DNA from: Gymnopilus junonius
Lineage: Eukaryota > Basidiomycota > Agaricomycetes > Agaricales > Galerinaceae
DNA: 64,000 bases
Reading direction: 5' to 3'
Assembly (NCBI GenBank): GCA_015501075.1
Contig: JADNYJ010000181.1
Coordinates: 1-64,000, forward strand
In this document: positions 10,759 through 22,300 of the stretch, in pieces
How the letters are laid out: each line of letters starts with the position of its first letter
How positions within the stretch are numbered: position 1 is the stretch's first letter
Notes under the pieces: generated by a model
Databases searched by the model: none
Seen by the model: the letters and a program-made list of their open reading frames with translations, nothing else
Told to the model about the DNA's origin: nothing
Translations under genes and position numbers: made by a program

Positions 10759-12789
10759 CTACGTACACAGCTGGAATGAACCATTCGTCTGCACTTTCGC
10801 CTTGACTTCCGTCTGCATCCAGCCGTCATTTTCGCTTTCAACCTCAATACCAGTCGGCACATCAACATAGTCCTCCATGTTGACCATCTTGCCAACTGGC
10901 GGCCCTCGCACCAACAAGTCTCCAACAGGGTCACCACCATTCTCTACCACATCGTCGTCTACCCCAATAAGCTTGACTTCCACATTGACTCCAGGAGGTC
11001 CCGTATGAGCTATTATGATCGCCCCATCCTTATGACGAGGAGACGGGATATCCTGCAGATCCAACGGGTTCGATGCAAGGACAGGTGCAGCAACTAAAGG
11101 GTGTGTAAATGCATTCACAAGTGGCACGGACAACGCGATCCTCGCCGGTGTCAACATTTCGCTTTCAATATCACCTATACACCAGTCGTTAAAGGCCAAA
11201 TGAAGCAAACAAGGATCTTCGGCGTAAACATACCTCCACTGACAATGACCTCTCTGATTGTAGCAGCGCCATTGCCTAACGTTTTGGCCCGCGCACCGTC
11301 GAATACGAGCCGATCCCAGAGGCTCTGATTGGTAATGAATCCATCAGTTACTCCTGCCAATTTATGCCGCCACGCGAAGGAGTACAGGAACCACGACTTC
11401 TTGGCGGCTTGAAGGATGCCCGACACAATGGAGCTCAGGTGGGCCGGCTTGAGGAAAAGTACGGTAGGTGACGGGATGGGATATTTCCGAGTTGCTGCTG
11501 TTTCTGCATTTTCTGGTTTAATGCCCCCTGCATAAGTTGTGTCAAATGAGATTCCTTGCAGGTAGCAGAAAGTTCTTACCCTCTTCAGCGTGATAAAGCT
11601 CCGAACTGGGTATAGAGGCAAAATTTGTTCCTTCGTAAATCGCGGTGTAGACGATAGCACGGCCGTAAGCGGCGCTTATGGAATGAGATGAAACGATTGT
11701 ATCTAAAGCGGATAGAGCATTCGCGAGAGGGAACAAGGCACGTATGGCTGCGACACCAGCCGTCAAATTTTCGTGAGTAAGTTGGGCGCCTTGTATTTGG
11801 CCAGACTTGGTCTCATAAAAAGAGACAGTAAATATGTCGGTCGGTTCTAAAGAGAAAAAGGTTTGAAAAACAGGTAAGGAAAGGGATAAAAGGTTGTTTA
11901 CTTGGGGCTGGACTGAGTACTTTTTCAACCTTGAATCCCTCGCGCTCAAGCTCGCCAAATTTAAACAGTTTAACATTGCTCGCTACGCTGGCCATGGTCT
12001 GAGAAGAGGGATCGCCAACAACGATTATAATGTGCTCAGTGGTTCGTTCGGAAGAATCGTAAATAAGCTCAAGGAGTTGTGGCAAGAGGAACGCATGGGT
12101 GATGATAGCCGACGGTGGATGAGCTTCCAGGACGGGTGCGAGTAACTTGGATGAAGACAGCGTAATAGAGTTGATGGAGTGAGAAGCCAGAGCAAGATCG
12201 GCAACAATAAACTCTAAGTAGAAAAGAAATGAGAAAGATACGAACGGGCAGTGATGGGAAGAGAAGCAGACCGAGACAATCATTCAGTAAGAGAAGAACG
12301 TTGGACTTTTGGGGTTGGACACGACCAAGTCGGAGCAGCCCTGTGGCAAATGCAGCTGCACGGTCTTGTAGATGCGAATTGGTGAGCTAAAGGGGGTCAG
12401 CTGAGAGGAAGCAGGGAAGATTAAGAGCTTGCAAAGACCTTGGTAGACCATAAAGTGCGTGGTGTTTCGATCTCTGGCCGAACAAAGTCTGAAAGGATAT
12501 GGACATCTTTAGCTGGTCTCAACGGAAACTGAAGATATTTGAGAAGGAATGACAAAATAAACAAAAAGGAGGGAAGACAGACCCTTCCCATAAGGCCAGT
12601 TCCATAGTTTCTGTAGACGGCGCTTTCACCTGGGTTACGAGCGCGACCAACGTCGCTCTGCCTACCAAGAAGAATAGGATGAAGGAGGGGTTGTGGCTTA
12701 TAGAGGTTGTTGAGAAGAAAAACAGTGGCAGAAATGAGAGCAAGAAGGATGGTAAGGTCGTCTGTGAGGAGGTAATCTGAGAGGGCCAT
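10759..12789 (-). CDS. Divergent AMP-binding (ANL superfamily, acyl-CoA-synthetase-like) protein
   Basis: Overall order matches fungal long-chain acyl-CoA synthetase-like proteins. The N-terminus is one hydrophobic segment (LTILLALISATVFLLNNLY, membrane anchor), then PLLHPILLGRQSDVGRARNP and ESAVYRNYGTGLMGR. Introns split the region near 12580-12540, 12440-12390 and 12285-12225. Later come DLALASHSINSITLSSS, TKSGQIQGAQLTHENLTAG, AAYGRAIVYTAIYEGTNFAS, IREVIVSGG and VGDLLVRGPPVGKMV. The classical P-loop (T[SG]-S-G-[ST]-T-G-x-P-K-G) is replaced by ETKSGQIQG, and the usual YxTGD aspartate site reads GWMQTEVKAK. The protein also ends soon after that point (stop near 10759), without the C-terminal lid and catalytic lysine. 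It may therefore be non-catalytic or have another chemistry. The start lies 105 bp from the divergent TEL2 start. Confidence 0.7.
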
Positions 12790-12894
12790 GGTAGACGGAA
12801 GGTAAGAAGGGGACACACGTGATGACGTATTCAACAACCAGACTGAGATTAAATAATAAAAAGTAAGTATCTATCTCTCTGTAGAATATAATCT
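12790..12894. promoter_or_regulatory. Short bidirectional promoter between the ANL gene and TEL2
   Basis: Only 105 bp separate the two start codons. The interval is AT-rich on the TEL2 side; no defined motif is recognisable. Confidence 0.5.
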
Positions 12895-15800
12895 ATGGAC
12901 ACTCATTTGCAACTGATAGAAGAGCTTCATGCTCCTATTTCTGACCTCGACACCCTCTTTTCCCTTCTTGTTGCACCCCTCGATGCACTAGGTCTTCTTC
13001 CACCGAGGTTCAGATGTTTCAATACTCGACCTCTTCCTCCGAACAGCTTCAGTGTTTCCAAGCACCTCCCCCAGATCCAGCGCGCCCTTCTCACCGACAT
13101 AGTACCCACATGGGATACTATACTCGCTCAAAATGATGCCATGTCTTTAGTAGAACAGTACTTTTGTCCGGACTCCTTTTCGAATGCCCTGCCCACAGCT
13201 GGCGAGGTCGCCATAAATGCATATGCTACTCTTGTCATGTTTGTCCTTCCCACTCTTCCACAGATCTTCTTTGTTCTTTCGCTTCTGGAGCGACTGACAT
13301 CGGAGTATCCTATCGATAGACTTTACACTGCAGTCTTTGCCGAGAAGGGCACCGATATTTCCGAAATAAACCTACGATGGGAGGATTGTGTCAAGAATGT
13401 GATCACAATTCCTGCTAAAGTTGGTAATGCTTTGGGAGCAACTGGAAAAATCGATAAACTGCCATCTGCATTAGAGAATGCACGCTACTTCAATCAACTA
13501 AGCTTGCGATGTGAGAGTCTAATCTTTGAACTTTCCAAACCAAGCTCTGCAACATCTACATTTCTAGGTATATCTCATACTTTCCATACATCACATTCTG
13601 GATTTTGAATGTAAATCTTTTCAGAGGTATCGGCATCGCTTCCTGCCCTTGTTTATTTGTTCGGCAAACTAGTCAATCAAGGCGTCTTTCCTTCCCAGCC
13701 ACCTATAGCACCCTCTCAGCCTTCCTTCTTTGAATCGACCCTATCCTTCATCCGCCTTCACACTACTTCAGACACGACCCAAAGCTACTCTTCCTTTTGG
13801 TCCCGCCTGTTTCTTGCCTTATCGCCGAGCTTTGTTCTCCAATCTGTTCTAACTTCTCTTTTCTCAGCACTTCGTATTCCCGAAGTCGTCGATCCCCCAA
13901 CAAGTAACCTACCTGCTCAACGGTCCCTCGTCCGCCAAGAAGCAGCCCTCCTTCATAGTCTTGCGGGAAAGATCACACCTGACAGCCACGAATTGTGGGA
14001 GGTATGTACTAGTTTGATGATCTCGAGCAGGGAGTGGCCGGAGTCCTATGCAAGAGTGTTTGTATGCTGGATCTCTGGGGGATCAAGGAATACCATGGTC
14101 AATGGGAAAGGCATGTCCTACTAATTTTATGACGGTCAAAGTATTAAAAACTTCCTTGCTGGGACAGCCCTTGGCGCATTTTTGGAGGCTATTCTTGATG
14201 TATGGTCGTCCCCAGAGCATATCAAGCATTCGCTCGTCTCACATCACCGTTGTAAGCGTCTTGTTCTCAAAATTTCTCAAATTTAAGCAGTTTAAGCACA
14301 ACGTCATGTCCTCTTTACACAGATACAACATTGCTCTTCATTCTGACGGTTTCAAATTTCCCTCCATCCTCACAATATGTCCAGGACCTGGTATCCAATC
14401 CAATTTTCATAAAGGCTATCAGCACGTACATTGCACATTTTGACCCATCCATTCGCCGGTGTGGCATGCTTGCAGCTGAGGTTGTGGCCCATCTCTGTGG
14501 ACAGAAACTTGATTTCGGCGGGTGGGAAGAGGGTGATGAGCATGGTAAGGCATGGTGTCGTTCACTGCGTCAGCTGGTAGCAGCGAGGGATGTAGATGCG
14601 GAGTTGGGTGGTTATGAAGAACAGAGCGACATGGGGGTGGCAACGGAGTCGCAAGAAATCATTGACCCTAGCGCTATGGCTAATCATAAGGCAGACAAAA
14701 CTGCCATAGAGATCCCTTTCAAACAGGATAGTGGATATGACTCGGATGACTCAATGACAGCCTATGCATCCCCGCCATCGTCGCGTTCTTCTTCACCTTC
14801 TTCTCTCGACCTTGCGGAGATTGAGAGAGACCCCACTCTTAACGTCGGAGTGAAAAGGGTGGCAAAGCCTATGTATCTTCCACAGTTAGCAGAACTTTTA
14901 CGTGGTTCCTCATCGAAAATTGGTTCCGATAATCCGCACGAAGCCGATATGATCGACATGGCGCTCAATTCCGCTGAAGAACTTATCCGCAAGAAAAGGG
15001 GGTATGGGACCGAACTCGGTCAGTAGGGTTCCATGACGCCTCCTCACGTCGGATTATAACTTATTCTGTTGAAGACGAAAATGCCGTTAATTTGGTGTAC
15101 GCTCTCTTATCTTTGCAAAACAACTTTGACCTAGAAAGTTTCTCGGAGAAGCGCCAAAATGCACTAAGTGCATTAGTTGCTTGTTCTCCGAGAAAGGCGC
15201 CCCCGTACGATCCTTTCCATGATTGCGTTTGCTTCTTCCAGGTCACTAACCTTTAAATTCACTGCAGCGTACTGGTCCATGAATTTTTTAAGAATCAATA
15301 CTCCGTAGACCAGCGTTTTGTGGCACTGAATGCACTCGCCATGGGCGCCAGAGAAATAGCATCATTGCCCATCCCGTTCGGAATACCCTTACAACGCACG
15401 AAATTTCCGAGCAACATGCTGCCTGATGGTCAACATCAGATGTACATAGACGCTGAGAAAGCAGACAGCGGTCCTATCCCTTTGATGATGGAGGAATTAA
15501 GTAAAAAAGCCTTAGAACAGCAACGAGAGGCCCGGGCAGACAGCCTTTCTCGGGTCGCACGAGACCGTCGTCTGCGTATTCAGAAAACGCAAAAAATTAC
15601 GCAGGTCAAATCAGAAACTGTCGACCCATTCATGCGAATCCCAGTGCAGAAACCTTTGGATACTCGATTCATTGACGTTGCGTCGGAGTTCTTCATAGTC
15701 CCACTCATCAACACCTTTTGGCTATTCATGCGTGACGAACAAATGAGGGAAGAAAGGACCTCCCACCTAGAGGGCCGATCCAATTACCGGGGATCTGGTA

Positions 15801-16297
15801 CGGGTTTGATCCTGAATCCCCTTGTCCTTTCGCACTTGTTGAGGACGCTTGCTATCCTTGTGCATGCGTCCCAGAATGCTCCGGAGTGGCTCGCTGTCAT
15901 AGCTCCAGATTCCTTGGAGTTAGCGATGACTCTTGGCATGAGGCCAGTTTCTCGCACGGAGGGACAGGAAGAAACAGCCTATGATAAAGGAGGTTTCAAT
16001 TGGCAAGTTAAAGAGGCATCGCTCATTACATCTGCGCTTGAGCTCGCTCTTATTGTCTTGGATGGGGCACTAGAAATTGATGGAGGAAGAACCTTAAGCC
16101 TTGAACACACGGCACTAGTGCTTGCGCTTGGTGATTGGGCTGGCAGCGTTTTTGCTGGCCTTGAAAATGGCTTAAAGGTACAAGGAGCGGGTGGAATACA
16201 TGAGGCCAAGCTAAGTAGAGCTGCCGCCGGCGTTTTGATGAAGGTCGACGAACTCACCTCGAAGTGGAGAAGGTCTATGCTAGATTACACAGGATAG
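12895..16297 (+). CDS. TEL2: TEL2 (TELO2) telomere length regulation / TTT-complex protein
   Basis: Alpha-helical repeat scaffold that, with Tti1 and Tti2, helps mature PIKK kinases (ATM, ATR, mTOR families). Exon 1 starts at ATG 12895 (MDTHLQLIEELHAPISDLDT) and contains YPIDRLYTAVFAEKGTD and WEDCVKNVITIPAKVGNALG, matching fungal Tel2 N-terminal repeats. An intron at about 13569-13624 leads to VSASLPALVYLFGKLVNQGV. Exon structure from about 13998 to 14330 is unclear; the third frame reads FLAGTALGAFLEAILDVWSS, which is Tel2-like. The C-terminal half holds VAKPMYLPQLAELLRGSSSK, NAVNLVYALLSLQNNFD (after an intron at about 15020-15075), FVALNALAMGAREIASLP and the C-terminal helices up to the TAG at 16295. 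A serine-rich acidic stretch near 14730-14820 resembles the CK2-phosphorylated region through which mammalian TELO2 binds R2TP; that role here is inference. Confidence 0.85.
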
Positions 16298-16650
16298 ATT
16301 TTGATGCGTGTCCGAGCAGAACTTTATCCAGACCATGCTAAGCACCTTATAAACAGTATACGATTTTGCTTCTGTACAGTGAATGATAAACAACGGTGGT
16401 GTGACCCTCTGGATTGGATGCCTCAAGGCCTCAATGCTCTAAATTTACCCTCTGGGAGGTTAAATTGATGTAAAACTAAGGTTCAATTAAGATCGTCACA
16501 TTTGAGTCCAACGCAAAGGACGGAGAACCTTACTCAAGAAACTAACTGCCTGCTAGCCTGAGGATGAACGAAGGGTATTGGTATTGCGTACAAAATTCCA
16601 CGAACAAGGAAAGGCATCGCTGCAAGGCATTGAGATGCTATGAAAAAGGT
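16298..16650. other. 3'-3' spacer between TEL2 and VPS2
   Basis: Both genes converge on this interval. No coding or structured signal was seen beyond the two 3' UTRs. Confidence 0.5.
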
Positions 16651-17602
16651 CTAACCCCGCCGCAAAGCATCCAACCTAGCTTGGAGAGCATCTTCGTCTG
16701 ACATGGCTGCAAAGCCACCACTCCCAGAAGTGTCACCAACTGGTAACTCAGGGTTACGAGAAGCTGATAGTGCTGGCTCGCCCAGGGCTATCGGTTGTTT
16801 GTTTGCAAGAGGAGATGAAGTTGCAGCGATGCCAACGGGGGCGTCAGTTAACTAAGAGCAGTATAATTGTCTTTAATCAAGGGAGAATGAAAGCATTGCA
16901 CACCTGTTGGGAAAGATCGACGCCAATTTCATCGAGGACTTGTTTAAGTATTTTGTCGCCTTCCTCTTCTTCGTCCTCTTCTTCGTCCATGACATCATCG
17001 ACGGCGTCGGACATCATCTCTTCTTTCATGTCCATCATTGAACTCTCCTTCTCAAATTCATTCATAATCCGTTGGATAGAAGGAAGATTTAGTCCGCGAT
17101 TCATAGAGGCCATGGCCTTGTGGTTTCATCAGTCTCGAAACATGCCAACCGATTGAATTACTTGCTCGCGTGGCACCTCGCATCGCTTCAGCCATTTGCT
17201 GATTACTTCTGAGAGTTTGTATCCGGAGGCTCACAGCTTGCAATTGCGTGCGCATTTGGTAAAACTTGTGCACATATCGACGCGTACGAACGAGATCCTT
17301 GGCCATCACTTTGCAGGCATTCTGGCGAATTCAAGAGAGTGAGGTCAGCATTTGTAACGCAGTAGGAACTACTGACAAGCTGTCCGGCTTTGGCACTTTT
17401 TTTAATGTCCATGACGAGCTTCTTCTCGCTTTGTTCTAGCTTACTGCGTTCACGGTCGAGCTCACGCTGAGCTTTAGTGAGGGAACGTTGGTGCTGTCGT
17501 AGTCGCTCTGCTGGAGTGACTGTGCGGCCAAAAAGAGTCTCCTGTAGAGAGGTGGAGCTGAGAGGGTGGATATTGGGAAGGAAAGCTTACGATGAGGTTC
17601 AT
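16651..17602 (-). CDS. VPS2: ESCRT-III subunit Vps2/CHMP2
   Basis: Core filament subunit for endosomal sorting, cytokinesis and nuclear envelope sealing. Exon 1 is tiny: ATG at 17602 codes MNLI and then splices (GTAAGC) to the exon beginning ETLFGRTVTPAERLRQHQRS, which carries the basic alpha-1 helix. Further introns separate KLVMDIKKSAKAGQ, ACKVMAKDLVRTRRYVHKFY, AEAMRGATRAM and the exon ASMNRGLNLPSIQRIMNEFE. The C-terminal part is acidic (DVMDEEEDEEEEGDKILKQV) and ends in a MIT-interacting-like helix (DEDALQARLDALRRG) with the TAG at 16651-16653. This D-E-x-x-L-x-x-R-L-x-x-L-R pattern is the MIM1 signal for Vps4. Size and domain order are normal. It is divergent from the ZFAND1 homologue with only 96 bp between start codons. 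Confidence 0.9.
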
Positions 17603-17698
17603 GGCGATGAATGAAGAGAAAGCAGTGACTTGTTTACTTATGTATTCGTATTACTACTATTACATATGTATTGACTTGCGACTTTCTTTCCTATCATT
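17603..17698. promoter_or_regulatory. Bidirectional promoter between VPS2 and the ZFAND1/CUZ1 homologue
   Basis: 96 bp between the start codons, AT-rich around 17640-17670 (TATTACATATGTATTG). No specific factor site is recognisable. Confidence 0.5.
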
Positions 17699-18623
17699 AT
17701 GGACCTTCCTCAGATTGGCGCACACTGTTCTTTACCCTCTTGTAACCTCCTTGATTTTCTTCCAATCACTTGTCGTTGCAATCAATCTTTCTGTTCAGAG
17801 CACATTTCCCCTGATCTCCATGAATGCCCTGCCTTCAGCCGACGCGTCGAGTCGACCAAATCTTCAGATCCTCTGCCGCGATGCTTCTTGGATGGATGTC
17901 AAAGGCCTCGCCTACGAAACTATACCAATGCCATAGACGAAACCTGTTCACATTGCCACCAATCGTTCTGTGCGGAGTATGCATGCTTCCCAAGCCTTTT
18001 ATTCACCGTCTCAATGTAATGCTGTCGTCAGACATCGCCACCCAGACACACACATGTGTCCGACCTCGCCTGCCCAAGCCAAGCCAACCCCGTCTCTCAA
18101 ACCCCGCGTTCCTGGAAAATTCAAGCTACCTCCAAGGAAAGCACCAAGCGATCCAATCAAATTCGCTCAATGGCAAAAAATGGAGCTTATGAAGATGCGA
18201 CACAGAGCGGCTCCCGGAGATCCTAGAGATAAAGGCGCCTCTCCTCCTCCAGACGAACGAATACATGTAAAGATCTTAACGGAACAAGCTGAACGGATGT
18301 TCTGGTTTCGTAAGGTGCGTCTATCGCGATCTACGCAGTAAAAGTAGCCAACGTCACTAAAGACGATCGTTGCTGGCCGCGCTTTGGACCTGCTCGTCGC
18401 ACAACTCGGATTGTCATTTCCAGCAGATCAAGTGCGCGAACATTAAAAATTACCTGTCTAATAACATCCCTGACAAAATTTGCCAAAAAAAAAATAGGCG
18501 CTGAAATTAGGCACGGTTTCCGGATCGGACGATGAACAATGTCCTATTCTTTTGCAGAATGACCAATTGCTTGTTAAACAGGTAGAAGATGGCAATTGCC
18601 TTTCTATATACTCCACGTTGTAA
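17699..18623 (+). CDS. CUZ1: AN1-type zinc-finger protein, CUZ1/ZFAND1 homologue
   Basis: Adaptor thought to bring Cdc48/p97 and the proteasome together under arsenite and other proteotoxic stress. Two AN1 fingers are visible: residues about 9-47 (C-SLPSC...CRCNQSFCSEHISPDLHEC) and about 62-105 (CFLDGCQRPRLR...CSHCHQSFCAE-HRHPDTHMC). The second finger is completed across an intron at 17977-18033 (GTATGC...GTCAG), which restores the E-H-R-H-P-D pattern. After a linker (KFKLPPRKAPSDPIKFAQWQ) comes a ubiquitin-like C-terminal domain spread over exons with introns after WFRK (about 18315-18360) and after FPADQ (18430-18498). The TAA at 18621-18623 follows CLSIYSTL. About 255 residues, as expected. 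No defects seen. Confidence 0.85.
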
Positions 18624-18893
18624 GCTACGACGAGTATGTCACTGAACAGATAGTTGCAGAACAATGCATTGCAAGTAGGGCTTCAGCGGGAGTTTGAAAC
18701 GGCGACTAAGAAAATTCACTAGAAAATCAATGTGTCGTTCTCCAAGCAGGAAATTTTGCAGTCATGTACATCTTTTGTATATACACAAGGTTGACCAAAA
18801 ATTTGGGACATAAGGTTAGTGTGGAAGACACAGGAGCATTTCTGCGTCTCAAAGCTGAAGGAATGGTGAGATTGAAACGGTGGTCACGGATTG

Positions 18894-19288
18894 TCACGGT
18901 CGTTTTGGCAGGGCGCGGATGAAAACGTCACGTCTTGTCACGCTTAAACACACCTTCTGCATTGCATCTGCCCTCACAAAGTCAAATAAATGTACATGAA
19001 TCTGCCCATGGCTCAGGATTCCTGCTTGAACAAGTCTCCTTGACACTTCTGTGAAATTTCGTTTCATTTGACCAGAGGATCTGGCGAGATCTTGCAAGAG
19101 ATGCTGATACATCAGCTGATTTGATGCACTCAGTTCCACAAATCGAGTGCCACTCTTCCTCTTCTGCAGACATCAAGAAACAAAGTACATAACATGGTAG
19201 GCAGCATGCTATAGTATTTATGTGAATTTTTGTGGAGGCCAAATGGAAGAAGAAGGTTTGCAAAAGTTGACGGTTTCAAACTCCCCAT
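18894..19288 (-). CDS. Small hypothetical protein
   Basis: Unrecognised. A minus-strand frame from ATG 19288 gives MGSLKPSTFANLLLPFGLHK; a short intron near 19200-19165 ending in CTGCAG would join it to RKSGTRFVELSASNQLMYQH. The C-terminal part (LARSSGQMKRNFTEVSRRLV, GILSHGQIHVHLFDFVR) is amphipathic and could form two helices. It sits between the 3' ends of the CUZ1 and myosin V genes. The exon joining is uncertain, and the codons may in part be 3' UTR. Confidence 0.3.
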
Positions 19289-19369
19289 CACTTCAAACTC
19301 TCGATCGACGATAGTACATACAATCAGACAATGCAAGGTATATTAAATAATCAACAAGGAGCATGTTCG

Positions 19370-22300
19370 TCATGATACCAAGGCAGCCAACCGCCGCAAG
19401 TGGGAGACATTGAGGTATGCTGGGACGTAGGTCTCTAATCCTGATACCTCTCGGGGGAGTGGTAGTTCATATGGACCAACTTCTTCTGTCTCCGGAGAAA
19501 GAAGCAGGTGGTCATTCCTGTCGTTGGCCTGCACGCGAGACGCTACGACTCGTAGTATTTCCGGAGAGATGGGGTTCTACACAATCAAACTGGATTAGAC
19601 CTGTGACTTGAAACGATCCCAGCAAAAAGGTACCTCGTAATCAGCAACATAATAGTTCGTACACATGCGCTGTATCTGCATAGGGCTCAGCATCCAGCAG
19701 ACGTCATAAATGATTTCAATGTCGGCAGGAGTTGCCTGTGATATCATGCGTCAATTCCCATCCCGATAATTGGAAAGTGTCAACTTACCTTCTTCAGCTG
19801 CAATAGCTTGGTAGCCTGCATCAAGTGTTCCAGTTGCAATGTTCCTTCTGGCATGCCATGAGATTTGCACCATTCTTCTATACGAGTAATATTGTACTGA
19901 ATTTGCATTGCTGTAAGATATGATTCAGTCTGATGTGCGGACTTTTCGTGGATCTGGACAAACCTCGCTTCCAAGAGGAGAAGTTCCGCCGCATCAAGAG
20001 GTCGTTAAAGCTAGCCACGCCAATGAGTTTGAGTAACTCTGTAACGACCTGTTGGACAACAGATTCTTCCATATAATAGCTCTTCAGACTCTTCCAAACC
20101 TTATTCAAGAGGTTCAGAATGTCGTCCATACTGTAGGCTGGCTGACTGTTGGAATTCAAAGACGGTTGAATAAGCGGCCACCACTATCGCTTGTTGTAAA
20201 CCCAGGTAGAGATTGGCTTTCAATCAGTGCTGGAATGACCATTTTTGAAAGCTTCTTCTTGGTTTCAAGCATCCATGTGTGATAGATGTTGTACTCAAGA
20301 CTGTCAAGATCATGCTTGACCACAGATACGAGTCTTTCGTAATCATTCCAGTCGAATGGGCGGACGGCATTTTCTTCACCAGGTCCAATGCCCTGCAGCA
20401 TATCACTTTCCGCGACACAGATAAAGGACAACATTTCGTGAACGTTCGACAACCAGAATATACCCGGTATAATGGCGTCCTCGCCGCTAAACGACTAAGA
20501 CCCTATAAGTGAACGCCAAGAACTGGTTAAAATATTGAACGAACCATTACGTGGGCTTGGATAGTTTGCATGACATTGGCAAGGAACCGCTCACTCTCTT
20601 GAATCAGACCGTATTTCCACATCTCGTTTGTCACAAGGCTGATCAGATTTGCTGGGAATAAGATCTCCTTGACTGCAGACGGGTTGGTTAGGCTTGGGGC
20701 GGGGATCTTAAGACCACGAATCAATCCATCAAGGACATCCTCGTCGAGACGTTTAAACGTCCTGCATTAGCCGGATCTTCTCCTCCGCCGGATCGTCAAA
20801 GTCACGAATATCGGGGAGACCATTGGATCGAAGGCGTAGATAATTGTCTTCACCATTAAAAGCAACTGAAACGGCTCCGAGGATTCATTGCATGATTTTT
20901 CTTGATATCACTGAGGATATCGTCGGAGGATGTCCTGTTATCATCGTTCGAGAACGAAAAGACACCTGCCGAGCTATGTCTGCGTTGATGACGATATTTA
21001 CCATTGGAAGCCGTCCCATTGGCATGTCCATTAGTTTCCCCAATACGCAATCCTGGAGCAAATGTCGGGGAGAGCGGCTCAGCTCGCGTTCCACGAGTGA
21101 GAGAGTTCAAGGCGTTTGCCCTGTTTAGCTGTTCACGAAGGCTGCTAACTTCGTTCTTCAATGTCATGATCACGGAGCTATCTTCCTGATTCCGTGCAGG
21201 CGTACTATCGATTATCCGTTGTTGGACTTCTAATTGAGTAGCTTGACGAACAATCTCCTCCGTGAGTTTCTGCACGCTGGCCTCCTTCTCGGCTACCTTG
21301 GCAGTCGCCTCTTCCAATCTTTTTTCAAGATCAGCTTTTGCCGACAACAAATCGTTGCGCTGCGTAAGTTCAGCTTCCGTTGCCTGCCAGAGTGGTTTGT
21401 AGTTGTTTAGCTCGTGCATCAGTCTCTTCATGACGGTTGATCCATTGTTGAAGCTGTTGCTCCAATTCGGCAAGTTGTGATTGGAGCTTCTTCTTTTCGA
21501 CGGTACGCTCTTGGAGAGCTTGCGTGAGCTCAATGACCTTGTTTTCCAGCCGATAAGATATCTCCTTGAACTTAGATACAGAGCGTGCTTCGGCTTTGAG
21601 TGCGCCTAGTTCTCGACGAGCGAGTCTGCGGCGAATGCAGGATTGTAAATAGATGATATGCCGAACATCAGAAAGAGAGGTGCGACGAGAGAGACTGCAG
21701 GAGCGAATAAGTACGAGCCAGATATGTCAGAGATAAAGGCTTACACGCCACGGAAAAGAGATTGCAAAAGAGTTGCTGCATGGAAAGTTCTTTCTTGGAT
21801 ATGCTTTTGGCGGGCCTGTAGGCCGCGTACGCCTAGAAAATGAAGACATGAATTCATAGACCGATCATTCCAAGAAAACAATACCCACGGCTCTGGAGTA
21901 ATATGACACTATATCTGATGTCCAGGAAATGTTTCCTTTGCCAAAAAGCGCCTCATGGCTGTTTGCAATTTGATAGCTGAGATTTTCTGTCTTATGCCTT
22001 CCACAAAACCTTCTTGCTATGATCCCCCGCCACCAGGTCTGGATTCGTATTGTTGCATGTCGAATATTTTGGTATCTTTTTAACGCCAATCGCCTCCGAA
22101 CATTTTTTTGAACTACTGTCACCATTGCATTGAGACGGTCAGATCGAAAAGACTCCAAAGCTGCAAGCATGCCAGCTCTAAAAAATATTTTGCTTTTGCC
22201 ATTTTGATACATGTCCGGATCTGCAATCGTTTTCTCCAAAATGGTAGCACAGAGTCGTCGAAGGTCCATAGACTGTATCATGGGTTGCCAGTCAGATGAA

